Below are positions 25,983 to 36,606 of a stretch of 64,000 nucleotides of DNA, one piece after another. The position numbers and the translations under genes are program-made. Within the stretch, counting starts at the first letter, position 1. Every line of letters begins with the position of its first letter. The notes under the pieces are model-generated. The model did not search any database. It was given only the letters and a program-made list of their open reading frames with translations, and was not told the origin of the DNA. The stretch comes from Cokeromyces recurvatus (Eukaryota > Mucoromycota > Mucoromycetes > Mucorales > Mucoraceae): NCBI RefSeq assembly GCF_025118155.1, contig NW_026251390.1, positions 372,001 through 436,000 of the forward strand, written 5' to 3'.

Positions 25983-27534
25983 TCAAGCATGGGAATTGGG
26001 GTAACCACTACGTCTTCTAACCTTTTGTGTTCTCACACGTCTAAAATAAAAACAAATATAGATGCACGAATAAATACACATGTATACATATAAAGAAGCT
26101 ATTATTGCGTTACTTACGATGAAGAGGCGTGTTCCTCTACTGAGAACTCTTCACCATCAGATTCAGACAAAGAAGAGAATAATCTAAATGAATATATTAA
26201 TAATTATATTTAAATAATATGTATCACTTCTAATGAGTATACCTCTTCTTGCCATTATTTTCATCAATAACAACGCTGTCATCGCTGTCGCTACTGCTGT
26301 TGATGGTGGTGGTGGTGGTATTGGTACTGGTTCTGGTATCATCATTAGCCTTACGGCCAAAGTAGTTTCGACAGTAAGCATTTAAACGAGAATAAATGCC
26401 ATTACTAGAAGAAGAAGAAGAAGACAAGGAAGAAGAAGAGGAATTGTGATGGGCATTATTACTGGAATGGGCAGTACTGCTACTATTGATATAATTAATA
26501 TGTGTGACATTATTTATGTGTAATAGATGTCATTTACCTTTCTTGGAGACTTCCTTGTGTCTGTGGCTGAACATTTTCTTGAACAATGACTTCATTGTCA
26601 TTTTGTGTACTATTTTGGCTTGTTATCTGTACATTATCTTCTTCATCAGTATCATCTAATATGATAACACCTGCATTACGTTTGGGCTTTGTTCTTTGAT
26701 TTCTTGCTTTTTCAAGCTCTTTCTTTAAACGAATATTATCTCTTTCAATAAAATGCATTCGTCTCGTAGTTTCATCGTGTTTTCTAAATAATTTTAATAA
26801 ATAAAAATGTATACATGTATAAATAAATAAAAGACATATTACTTAATAGCCAGTTTAAATCTGATTTGCAAAGCTGCAGTAGCAATGATTAATTCTTTAT
26901 TAGGTAAAGAATTAAGGCTTCTTAAATAAGCTTGTGAGGTAGGACTAGACATTTCATCATCCATATCGGCCACTCTAATTTAAAAAAAAAAAAAAAGATT
27001 AGCTTCTATAATGTATGAATAGAAATATGTACAACTTATATTTATTACATACTTTCTTAATTGCTTGAGATATCTCATCGCTCTTGTTACATTTCTCAAA
27101 TCCTCACTTAAAATATTTATTCTATGACGATTTTCAGTAAGTTTATTCAATAATGTATTGCGCTCTGCTAATAAAATTTCATTTTGCTTTTTAAGCGTTG
27201 CGTTTTCAGCAACCATTTGTTGAGCTCTTACAGATGTGTTAGAGGTCTCTTCTCCATTAGAATCAACACTTGAAAAGAAAATGGGTGCTATAATTCTATC
27301 AGGTGTAACTGTCTTTTTACAGATAGGGCAAGTAAATGAACAATTCATCCATTCAGAAAGGCTACAACATCAAATAATAATAACAACATATAGATTTGAG
27401 TATAATCTGATCTTATAAATGTATATTTTTTAAATGTACCAATTTTTATGAAAAACATGTCCACAAAGTGTAGCAGCTATACAACTTTCGTCGTTGATCA
27501 AAGATCCGTAGCAAATGATGCAGCTAATAGTCAT
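25983..27534 (-). CDS. TRAIP-like RING E3 ubiquitin ligase
   Basis: TRAIP/NOPO proteins are nuclear RING ligases acting at stalled replication forks. Translation begins at MTISCIICYGSLINDE (27532-27534). The first intron splits the sixth RING ligand: exon 1 ends in TG, exon 2 (from 27361) starts with C. This completes C-x2-C-x14-C-x-H-x2-H-x2-C-x10-C-x2-C (LCGHVFHKNC, SFTCPICKK). A coiled coil follows (residues about 70-140, AENATLKKQNEILLAERN), then a short helical exon with DEMSSPTSQAYLRS. Next is a basic stretch followed by VIILDDTDEED, a good SUMO-interacting motif, then a Ser/Asn-rich tail ending RRSGYPNSHA. There are about seven exons. The RING plus adjacent coiled coil fits TRAIP better than other RING ligases. 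Promoter shared divergently with the USP-like gene. Confidence 0.8.
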
Positions 27535-29624
27535 AATGAAGAGCAATAATAATAATAAAAAAATATGTTTTAAAGTGAAGAAGGTATGACTATTTTTTTT
27601 TTTTATTTCTTTTTTTATATTCATTTAGACATTAAGGAGTCCAATAATTTATGAGTCCGATCAATATTTCATTAAAAAAGAAAACCCTTTTTCAATTGGA
27701 TGGCCCTTATCTAACTATAAAATCTTGCTATCAAGTATTATTATTATTATTTTGCGTAACAGGATCTCTAATTTGTACGCTTATATGATGCACTATATCG
27801 TATAATAGTACACATACTAAATTTATACATTGCTTTACTATTACTCCTCTGGATTCTAAAAAAAAAAAATAAGCAATATGAGCCCAGAATTGGTACCACT
27901 AACAACCAAACATGAATGATGAGTCTTCTATCAATAAAGTTTACAAACTAGAAAGTACAAGGTTAATAAATCTTAAAAAAATATAGGATGCTTTTTCAAA
28001 GGGGGGATTCTAGAGTCTTATTGAGATAGTTTCAATTGCTGTGGCTAAAAAAGACGAAAGACCCTTTGTCAGCACAGACTAAAATCCATCTCATATTAAC
28101 CTTGTTTTATTCTCTTTCTCAGATACATAAACTGTTTGTTCTCGTAATTAAATAAGGCACGTCAGTAAGAAAAGCAGAACTATGTGTTGATATATTTTTA
28201 TCTCAAGGACAGTGTAGCATTACATGGACTGTATTACGATGATGAATAGAAGCAATCTACTGGAACTTAAACAGTAATGAAAGTTAAATACATGAAGAAG
28301 TTTGAGAGTCAAAACAAAGATTTCTTGTGTACTCCAATTTATATGATAGCCATAGTTCTTTAAGAGACGAATGTTATATTACTGAATGCTTTTCCTGAAA
28401 TCATATTGAGTAGCCTTTCAGTTCTATATTACCATTTTGTTATATGTATCCCTGACGTTAAAGAAGTTAGAAAAAAAAAATAAGTGAGATAAGGATGGCC
28501 TAATCAACAATTAAATGAATGTGAAGAAAATGGTGAGACTAGCAATTGTGTTTTCATAGGCAAGAAAATATTATATTAGAAAGCATTTTTATCTTTTTTT
28601 TAACTAGAACTTATATTTAACTTTGATTTATTGTATATTACTATGGTGTTCAAATGTTAGAGATAATTTTTATAATTAAAGATGAACATATCTCTTAATA
28701 CATACATTAGTTCTAGTGACTTACTCCAGCCTTTTTTTTTTCTTTTTTTTTTAATACAAAAAATTACAAACTGGATAGTACAAGTACGTGTTTTACTAAT
28801 ATACGTTTATAGTCTATTTCTGGAATTACTTTATTTTTTGAATTATTACCTTTTACTCGTACCTAGCAACGATTCTAAAAGTACGGATCAGCTTGTCAAT
28901 GTGAGCTGATAGGTGTCATAGAGATGAGTTTAGGTAAATTATCAACCATGCTAGGGGACTAATTAGGTAAATAGATGGATACTCACGTATTTACGGCTTA
29001 AAGAGTATTCATAAAGATAGAAATATCTATCAGTTATGATTGTGCATATCATCTGAAAGTATCATATGGGCTTAAAATTAATTACAGTACTACCTTGATT
29101 TGCAAGTTATATAGCTATTGTTTTGAAAGAATAAGCGGCTTAATTACTGTATATTTGTGGTCAGTAGCCTTATAAAAATCACTTTGACATTTACCTTCTA
29201 TACCATATTCATATTACAGTCAGTCTTTTAGTATGACTAAAGAAAACAAAAATATATATATATATATTTGATCTGAGTATACGACTGTAAACAGCAAAAA
29301 GACACAAACTAAATTTATCATCGAGTTTAAGTTTGTTTAATTTATACAAGCATATACCAAAATAATTTGATTTAACGTACTAATGTCTTGGCGTTATATG
29401 TTTGTTTTGTTTGTACTTGAGGTGCCTCATTAAAATAAAAATATCTGTATTCACGTTGTATTAAACAGCTTTCTCTTTTCTTTTTCTTTTAAAGAATGAA
29501 ATAAAATTATTAGCCGTGACTGCTAATTTATCAGATGTATTGAATGACAGCCCTATTTTCTGTACAGATAATGTGCTGACAATAGAATTTTTTTTTTTTT
29601 TCTTATTGATTGATTGATCATCAA
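27535..29624. other. Divergent intergenic region, about 2.1 kb, no gene seen
   Basis: Lies between the start codons of the TRAIP-like (-) and USP36-like (+) genes and presumably holds both promoters. AT-rich with scattered A/T runs (for example 29589-29600). I found no open frame longer than about 75 codons and no recognisable RNA gene or repeat. Confidence 0.6.
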
Positions 29625-31761
29625 ATGTCAAGTAAAAATGATAGTAAACTTAGAGGAGAAAGGGTGGTTAAAGGAGGAAAAAACGACACAATTGGTCAAA
29701 AAAATACTCTAAGTAATTTATTGAATCGAGCCATCAAATTTAGAAAATCCCGTTATGTAGATCATAAGTTGGAAGCTTTTAAAAGAAAATTTGCTCCAGT
29801 TAATGGTGTTTCGGGAGTAGTGCATGCAACTTCAGCTTATGATAATGCAGGAACTGCGGTTAATAATATAGTGGATATGATTGATGCTAATGGTTTTGAA
29901 CGTCCTTCGAAAATATTGTTTTCTAAAGATAAGCTCAATTCAAACTGGAATGAGATTCATCCTATTGGATCAGGACTTAAAGATCTTGGACATCTTTCAT
30001 CTCTTAATGCCATTTTACAAGTATTTACTTATACTCCAGCTTTAGCAAACTACATGTTGAGTAGAATACATGGATCAAACTGTAAATTGATTAACATAAA
30101 AATAAGATTATTGTAGGTTTTAATCTTTTCTCTCTCTCTTTTTTTTTATATCAAATATACACACATATAGGTACGATCCAAGAGTATTGTTTTGTTTGTG
30201 CCATAGAAGAACATATAAGAACAGCATTAAAGGGATCACAATATGCTCTTCAGCCTCGTCTATTTGTAGGAAAATTGAAAAGTACAGTGCAAATTTTTTT
30301 TTCTTTAAAAAAAAAATATGTGGTAAACATGATATTAATTACGATATAATATATTTACTTAGAAATGGAAAAGGGAGACACTAAGGATGCTTTTGATATT
30401 TGGAACTATTTTATAAATCAAACACAATCATTCTTGCTATCTGAAAAAGGTTCTAAAGATAAACGAGTCCAGGAAACAACCGCTTTATACCAAATATTTG
30501 GAGGCTATCTTCAGAAAAGATTAGAATGTCAAGCTTGCAATAATCCATATAATGAATATGAATCTTTTCTTGACCTAAGTTTAAATTTAACTCAATGCAG
30601 TTCTGTTGAGAAATGTTTAACAAAATACTTTAAAGAAAGTATATCAATCCCAAGCCAATGTCCAAGGTAAAAAAGAGCAAGAGGTTAAAAATATGCTTTT
30701 TTGTATATTATATGGATACTCATTTCCCTTTCTTTTATCTTACTTGATTACATAATAGTTGCCAACATGAAGGAACATTTACAGGCAAACAGTCTATCTA
30801 TAAATCACCTATGGTTCTTGTTCTTCAATTACAACGATTTAATAGAGATGGAGATCAAACTAAGATTAATAAATTTATTCAATTTGAGGAAACAATGAAC
30901 ATTAAACGAACTATATGCGAGACAGAAAAGGATCATGTCAATAAAGTTTATCATTTATATGCTGCAATCGTTCATACAGGTCAGACAATTCATGATGGTC
31001 GTTATATAGCTTATGTTAAGAGTTCAAATGGGATTTGGTATTGTATGGACAATGAAAATGTGCAAGTTGTAAGTGTGAAAAAACTCTTGGAAGAAAAGCC
31101 CTACATGCTATTTTATAATTCACCTGTACCAAAGACTGCTCAGCATGAAAAAAAGATACCTATGAAAAATGAAACTTCTGTGCCTGAATTGATCAATAAA
31201 AATGAAAATCATATAATGAAACAAGAAGAAGCAAATAAAGCTGAAGAAGCGACTAAAGTTGAAGAAGAAGTAGGAGATGAAGTCACTGTATTACCATCAA
31301 GTTTAGATAGTGAGGATGATGAGGAAGAAAAGAGATTAGAACAAGAAAAGCTGCATAAAGCGATGGAAGAAGCATCAAAAAAGGATAAAATCGAAAATAC
31401 TGCAGCTATTGTAGTTGAACATCATGAAAATATGAAATCGAAACGAGAAAAACTTGGCGCACTTATAGAAAAAGAAAGTTTAGAAAGTAAAAGCTCAGAG
31501 GTCAAGAATGTTCTGTTAGCTAAAACACCGAATAACCAATTCCAAGATGAAATAAGCACTTGGGATGAAGAAGTCGGAGATGCGATTGAGAAACGAAATC
31601 AAATTCTTAAACAGATCAAGCCAAAGAGGAAGAGAGTTGATACGTATGATCTCGAATATGATCGAGGTAAAGTCAAGAAGGTCAAGAAGAAGCAAAATGA
31701 TAAATTTAACAAGCCAAATATGTTCCAAATCGTTGCTGATATAAAAAATACGAAAAAGTAA
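29625..31761 (+). CDS. USP36/Ubp10-like protein with inactive catalytic site (pseudo-deubiquitinase)
   Basis: Exons 29625-30081, 30171-30281, 30363-30666 and 30759-31761 join to 624 residues with no break. The ubiquitin-specific protease fold is recognisable throughout: GSGLKDLGHLSSLNAILQVF (Cys box), ALANYMLS, EYCFVCAIEEHIRTALKG, KKMEKGDTKDAF, TTALYQIFGGYLQKRLECQA, NEYESFLDLSLNL, zinc-type CQAC...CPSCQ, MVLVLQLQRFN, YHLYAAIVHTG and YIAYVKSSNGIWYCMDNENV. The canonical GNTCFLN reads GHLSSLN, so the nucleophile Cys is Ser and the oxyanion Asn is His; the canonical GHYY reads GRYI, so the catalytic His is Arg. The basic tail (DLEYDRGKVKKVKKK) resembles nucleolar USP36/Dot4 tails. Probably a ubiquitin- or partner-binding pseudoenzyme. 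Start chosen at MSSKND; an in-frame TTG lies upstream. Confidence 0.85.
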
Positions 31762-31845
31762 TAAATCTGACGTCTATTTGTACATAAAACCTTGTGTGAC
31801 GACGTATCCTATTGAACAAATAATAAAATAGTTAGGGAGAAAAGA

Positions 31846-31955
31846 AGCCTTTCTTTTTTTTCTTTTTCTTTTTCTTTTCTTTTCTTTTTTTTTTTTGCCT
31901 TTGTTCATTTAAAACTGTATTTTGTTTTATTTTACTTTATTTTATTTTTAAATCA
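31846..31955. repeat. Pyrimidine-rich spacer before the kinase-like gene
   Basis: T/C-rich tracts (TTTTC units at 31853-31899, TTTTA units at 31920-31952) fill the 214-bp gap to the next start codon. Such CT-rich leaders are common in fungal promoters and may drive the downstream gene. Confidence 0.4.
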
Positions 31956-31975
31956 TCCATGACAGAAAAGCAAAA

Positions 31976-32241
31976 ATGGTGTTTATTAACAGTAAAGCAG
32001 TATTGATTAGACATTGTGTACAAATCTTGGACACAATCTATTCAAGGAGCGATTGCGTAGATTATATAACCGCAATCTATACTATTGAAAAGAATTTGTT
32101 TAATGATGCATATACATGTTTTGAATCTTTTAAAAACGATCTATTAAAAATTTCTGAACTTTCTTGTATAAATTGGGCTGATATATCAATAAAGTAGGTT
32201 ATGCTTATAAAATGATATTTGGATATATACTAATATCACTA

Positions 32242-32274
<33 letters not shown>

Positions 32275-35200
32275 ATTTTAGTATAAAAAAGAAAGTGATT
32301 GAAGAATATTGCAATTTGCCAATGTATTTATCTATTCAGGTCAGAAAAAACAGGTATATTGAAAAATAAAAGGAGAATACAATAAGATGAGTTTGCCATA
32401 ATTATGCAATTTTAAAAATTTAGCTCATTGTACTTTGTAAACATTAAAAAGTTTAAAGAATTGCATCTACCACTAGTGGAGAGAATAAATGGAATGGAGA
32501 ACACCATACCTATTCATCGACTTTATATTGCAAAAAATAAAGAATTCCTAATAAATGTAGAAAATAATGTAAACTCAATACTTTCTATATTTTTTGACGT
32601 CAAAATTCAAGTACTTCATAGTGACCCAGAATTTTGTAATGTAGCAGCTCATGCTGTTGTCGTACATCCCTTGGGTGAGTTTTATGATTCAAAACATGCT
32701 GGACTAGAAGGATTTATAAAAGTGAAAGTTATTACGGTTACCAAAATAAATTCTATGCTAAGTACAAAATTAACAAAGGAGTTATTTCATGATGGACGTT
32801 CAGAAGTAGTACGGAAGATCGAGACAAAACCAATAGCTTTAAACTTGGAAGAGGCTAGAGAAAATGAAATGAAGCGACAGTTTATATATACAATTGCCTC
32901 CTCTCGTGATGATATCATAAAGAGTTACAATGATACAACAGACAATATTGCGTACCTGAAAAATAAAAAACTCCCATTCTTTAAAGATTATACCCAGCAA
33001 AGAAATAATTCATTAAATATTGAATCTATAAAAAGGTATATACATATACATATATAAATATAAGCTTGACTATACAACTATTCTAAACCAACTAATTATC
33101 ATATGTTCCTATTTCTTTTTTTCTATTGGAAATTTAGCAAATGTAAAATGGATCCTACATCATCGACTAACGATGCTAAAGCGCCTAATTTATATCAATC
33201 AGCGTCAAAAATGTTAAGGTACGGTGTACATACTTTTTTTTTATTTTATTTGCTTATATTGTATTATATTAGATTATTAACAAGTCAAGAGAAGCCTTCA
33301 GTTGCAAGTTATTGGGAAAAACTAAAAGAATGTAGGACTGTTTTTTATGGTTATTAAAACATGTATATTTATTTGCTCTTTTTTTTTTTAGTTTGTATAG
33401 AAAAAGACGCTAGTATTGTTCTTAAAAACAAGTATTCAGATATCATAACTAACACAGTGGATGCAGGTGGATATTTTAAACATGTATATTTTATAGAAAA
33501 TCGAACAGTTGTACAAATTTTCCAAAGATCGACAACTTCTCAAAGAGTAACCGAAATTGCTTGTCTGTTAAAATTACGAGATGAAGAACATATTGGCCGG
33601 ATAAAGGAGATGATTCATGATGATTATGGCATTGAAGTAATTGGACTTACTATGGAGAAATATGATATGACATTACGACAATATATTAGCAAAAACTCAA
33701 AACCTCGTCTTACCGTATTTCAGCGTATGGATATCATTATTCAGATGTTGAAGTCAATTCGGTCGGCTCATGGAATGGGCATAGCACATCGTGATTTATC
33801 TACAGTCAATTTTATGGTTAACACACAATCTGAAGAAAATAAGTTTTTGCCTGATGGCTCTATTGGCGTTGAACTCTTCTTAATAGACTTTGGTAAAGCT
33901 ATATTTTTCTTCCAGGATGATGCTGAAAAATGGTGGGTTAATACCAATGAACAGAATATTTATAAGGATGAGATGAAACCTAAAACAAAGGAAGAACTAG
34001 TTATATGGTGTAAGAACTTACCTTACATCATGGCAAGACCCGACCATGGTTATAGGTTCTATCGTTCTATTCAAACCTTACCGCGTACTCAGAAAGACCA
34101 TAGGATTCTCCCTTATCTTATTCACCCTGCTGCTGAAGATATATATTCATTAGGTACATTAGTATGGAAGATATTCTCTGGTATGGAACCTTGGCCAGGA
34201 GTTTTTGATACAGATTTAAAAAAGCTTCGAGAAACAGTTTGCGAAGATTATATAATTGATAATTTACTTGAACGAGAAATGCCAGGTCCAATAAGTAAAA
34301 AGTTTCTACAAAAGTTTTTACGTGTCAGACCTGAAGATCGTCGATCTGCTGCAGAAATATTGACATGGTTAGAGCAACCAGATGTAAATATAGCTCTGTT
34401 AGATGAATGGAATATGCAGGAAAATAGGTCGCTAACAAAATCGCGTATCGAAAGTGTTATCTATTTAAGGTCACCTACATCAACAGTTTCTACAGCTACA
34501 ATACCTGCTGCAGAATTATCATCACGTGAAAATCATAAATCAATGACATCATCATCAAAGATGCCTACCGCACCATCAAGCAGAAAGCGAGCTGGTATTG
34601 AATGGGAGAAAGAAGCAGACGTACCCATAGTCAAAAGGCGAAAAACAAGGGGTAGATCAAAAAGATGCAAGACGAGCCAACAAGTAGATGATAAGCCACA
34701 ACCTAAAAAACGTGGTAGACCAAAGGGATCTCGAAATAAAATCCAGCATGTGAGGTTTAGTCCTAATAGAAAATATTCTAAAAGACATATACAAGATGAA
34801 TTACTGAAATCTATTAATCTTGATAATCATGAAAATATATCCAATGAAGAAACAAAAGATGTTATAGAAGAACGGACCATAAATTTAGATAATGATTTTG
34901 CAAACAATGACTCTGCTAATGATACTGTTACATTCTCTGAAAAGGAGAAAGAGACTATACAAGAGACATCTATAGATCTAGAGACTAATATCATTCACTC
35001 GGATGATCATGAACATAAGGTTATTAAGTCAAACGAAATATCTAAAACAATTGAAGCCAACTTAGAAACTTCAAAAGAAATAGAAGTTATTTCAAACATA
35101 AATATGGCAGACCAAACGCTTTTAAATTCTATAGATCCCGACCGTACTGTTACGGAAGGGTTTACAGAAACTATGGATAAACAAGATATTACATCAGAGA

Positions 35201-36173
35201 TAAGCCCATCATCTCCCAAGCCTTCTACATATATTAACCATAAATCAGCATCTTTATCAGAACAAAAGACTGCCGATTTGCTTGTAGAAACAACACTTCC
35301 TGACAGTCATAAATCTGCTAAAATAACTGTAGATGAGGGATTAAGCAAAATAACGGAAAAGTCTTTGGAAAACCAATGTATTGACTCAGAGTTGAATACA
35401 CCAGTTCCCGAATTAATTGCTCCTGTTAATACTAACCAAACAGCTACTGAAAAGGAACAAGCATCTTTGAATGACCAAGATAACAATATACCTAAAAAAA
35501 AGAGGCGTTTAAATAAATTAAAAGATAAAGTGGATGAATTAAGTAACAAGATCGAAACAATATGTACGGAGTCTGATAAGACGAATAATGGAGCTGTCAA
35601 GAAGGCTCGTAAGGTAAATATATCACTAATCAGTCTGAATAACTATAATAAAACAAAAACAACAGTACTAAAAGAATAACTATTAAGGCTAGAAAATCAA
35701 ATACCTTAGCAAAATCAACAATAAGCTCAGATACATCAAAGAATATACGAAATTTAGACGGCCCTACTATTATTCGAATACCTAATTTCAACTTGCTTGC
35801 ATCCCGTAATACTGAAATTCAAATACAAGATATAAATGATCAATATACAGCTCATCAAACACAAGATATAAATGACCAAGCCACAGCCCATCAATCACAA
35901 AAAACGATCATTCAATTAGGGGATACTGTAGACACATCTAGTGATTCTCAGGTAGCTCAATCTGATGATAACTCTATGAATACCACAATCCTGCCTGACA
36001 AGTCAATAGTTGAAAATGAGGATACAGTAGTTCATAGTCAAAATACTGAAATGACTAAATATCAGTCCGTTCAAACTCAAGGTACTATAGATCAAACATT
36101 ATATTATAATACTTTCAATACTGATCGTCCAAAACCAAAAAGAGGCAGACCACGTAAAAATCCTGTAAAATAA
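31976..36173 (+). CDS. Kinase-like protein with AT-hooks; beta3 lysine replaced
   Basis: Seven exons (31976-32193, 32282-32353, 32424-33035, 33138-33218, 33273-33331, 33392-35613, 35688-36173) join to 1,249 residues. Residues 1 to about 345 form a domain I do not recognise. The kinase domain follows: HRDLSTVNFMV keeps HRD and the metal-binding Asn, and LIDFGKAIFF keeps DFG. The alpha-C Glu is present (VTEIACLLKL), as are AEDIYSLGTLVWKIFSG and RPEDRRSAAEIL. The beta3 strand reads RTVVQIFQ where VAIK is expected, so the ATP-binding Lys is Gln, and the Gly loop is weak. The tail has two AT-hooks, KKRGRPKGSRNK and PKRGRPRKNPVK, separated by a long acidic, Ser/Thr-rich region. Likely chromatin-bound. 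It may be a pseudokinase or use another Lys, as WNK kinases do. Confidence 0.8.
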
Positions 36174-36249
36174 ATACAATTTCATGTATTTATAATTATC
36201 ACTTGCACAGATTTGTATATAAAAATAAATTTAATTGGTTGTTTTTTTC

Positions 36250-36251
<2 letters not shown>

Positions 36252-36296
<45 letters not shown>
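36252..36296. repeat. Poly-A homopolymer, about 45 nt
   Basis: Uninterrupted adenines about 80 bp after the stop of the kinase-like gene. Position fits the 3' end region of that transcript, but it is genomic and could also mark a retrotransposed insertion; no flanking duplication was seen. Confidence 0.8.
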
Positions 36297-36298
<2 letters not shown>

Positions 36299-36606
36299 AA
36301 ATATCCGCAGTTTTGAATTAAGATTGTGGACATCTTTCTTTATTTTGTCAAGATCTTTTATAGATAATTTATAAGAATAAGTTTGTTTATTCTATTTACA
36401 AAACATCTATAAAAAGTCAATCAAATCTTCCTTTTTTTTCATTAGAAAAAAACAGTTTTTCATTTGTAATAATAGAAAAAAGGAATATATTTGCGTATAT
36501 CGTTTTCATTAATCGCTAATCATAGATCTATTCCTTTTTTATTAAAAAAACTCTCTCTCTCTCTTTTTTTTTATTCTTAAACAAACTTCTTCTTCCCCAC
36601 AAATTC

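Noticed and set aside
29610..29624. Upstream TTG start for the USP36-like gene
   Set aside because: An in-frame ATG at 29625 follows directly; non-ATG initiation is not needed.
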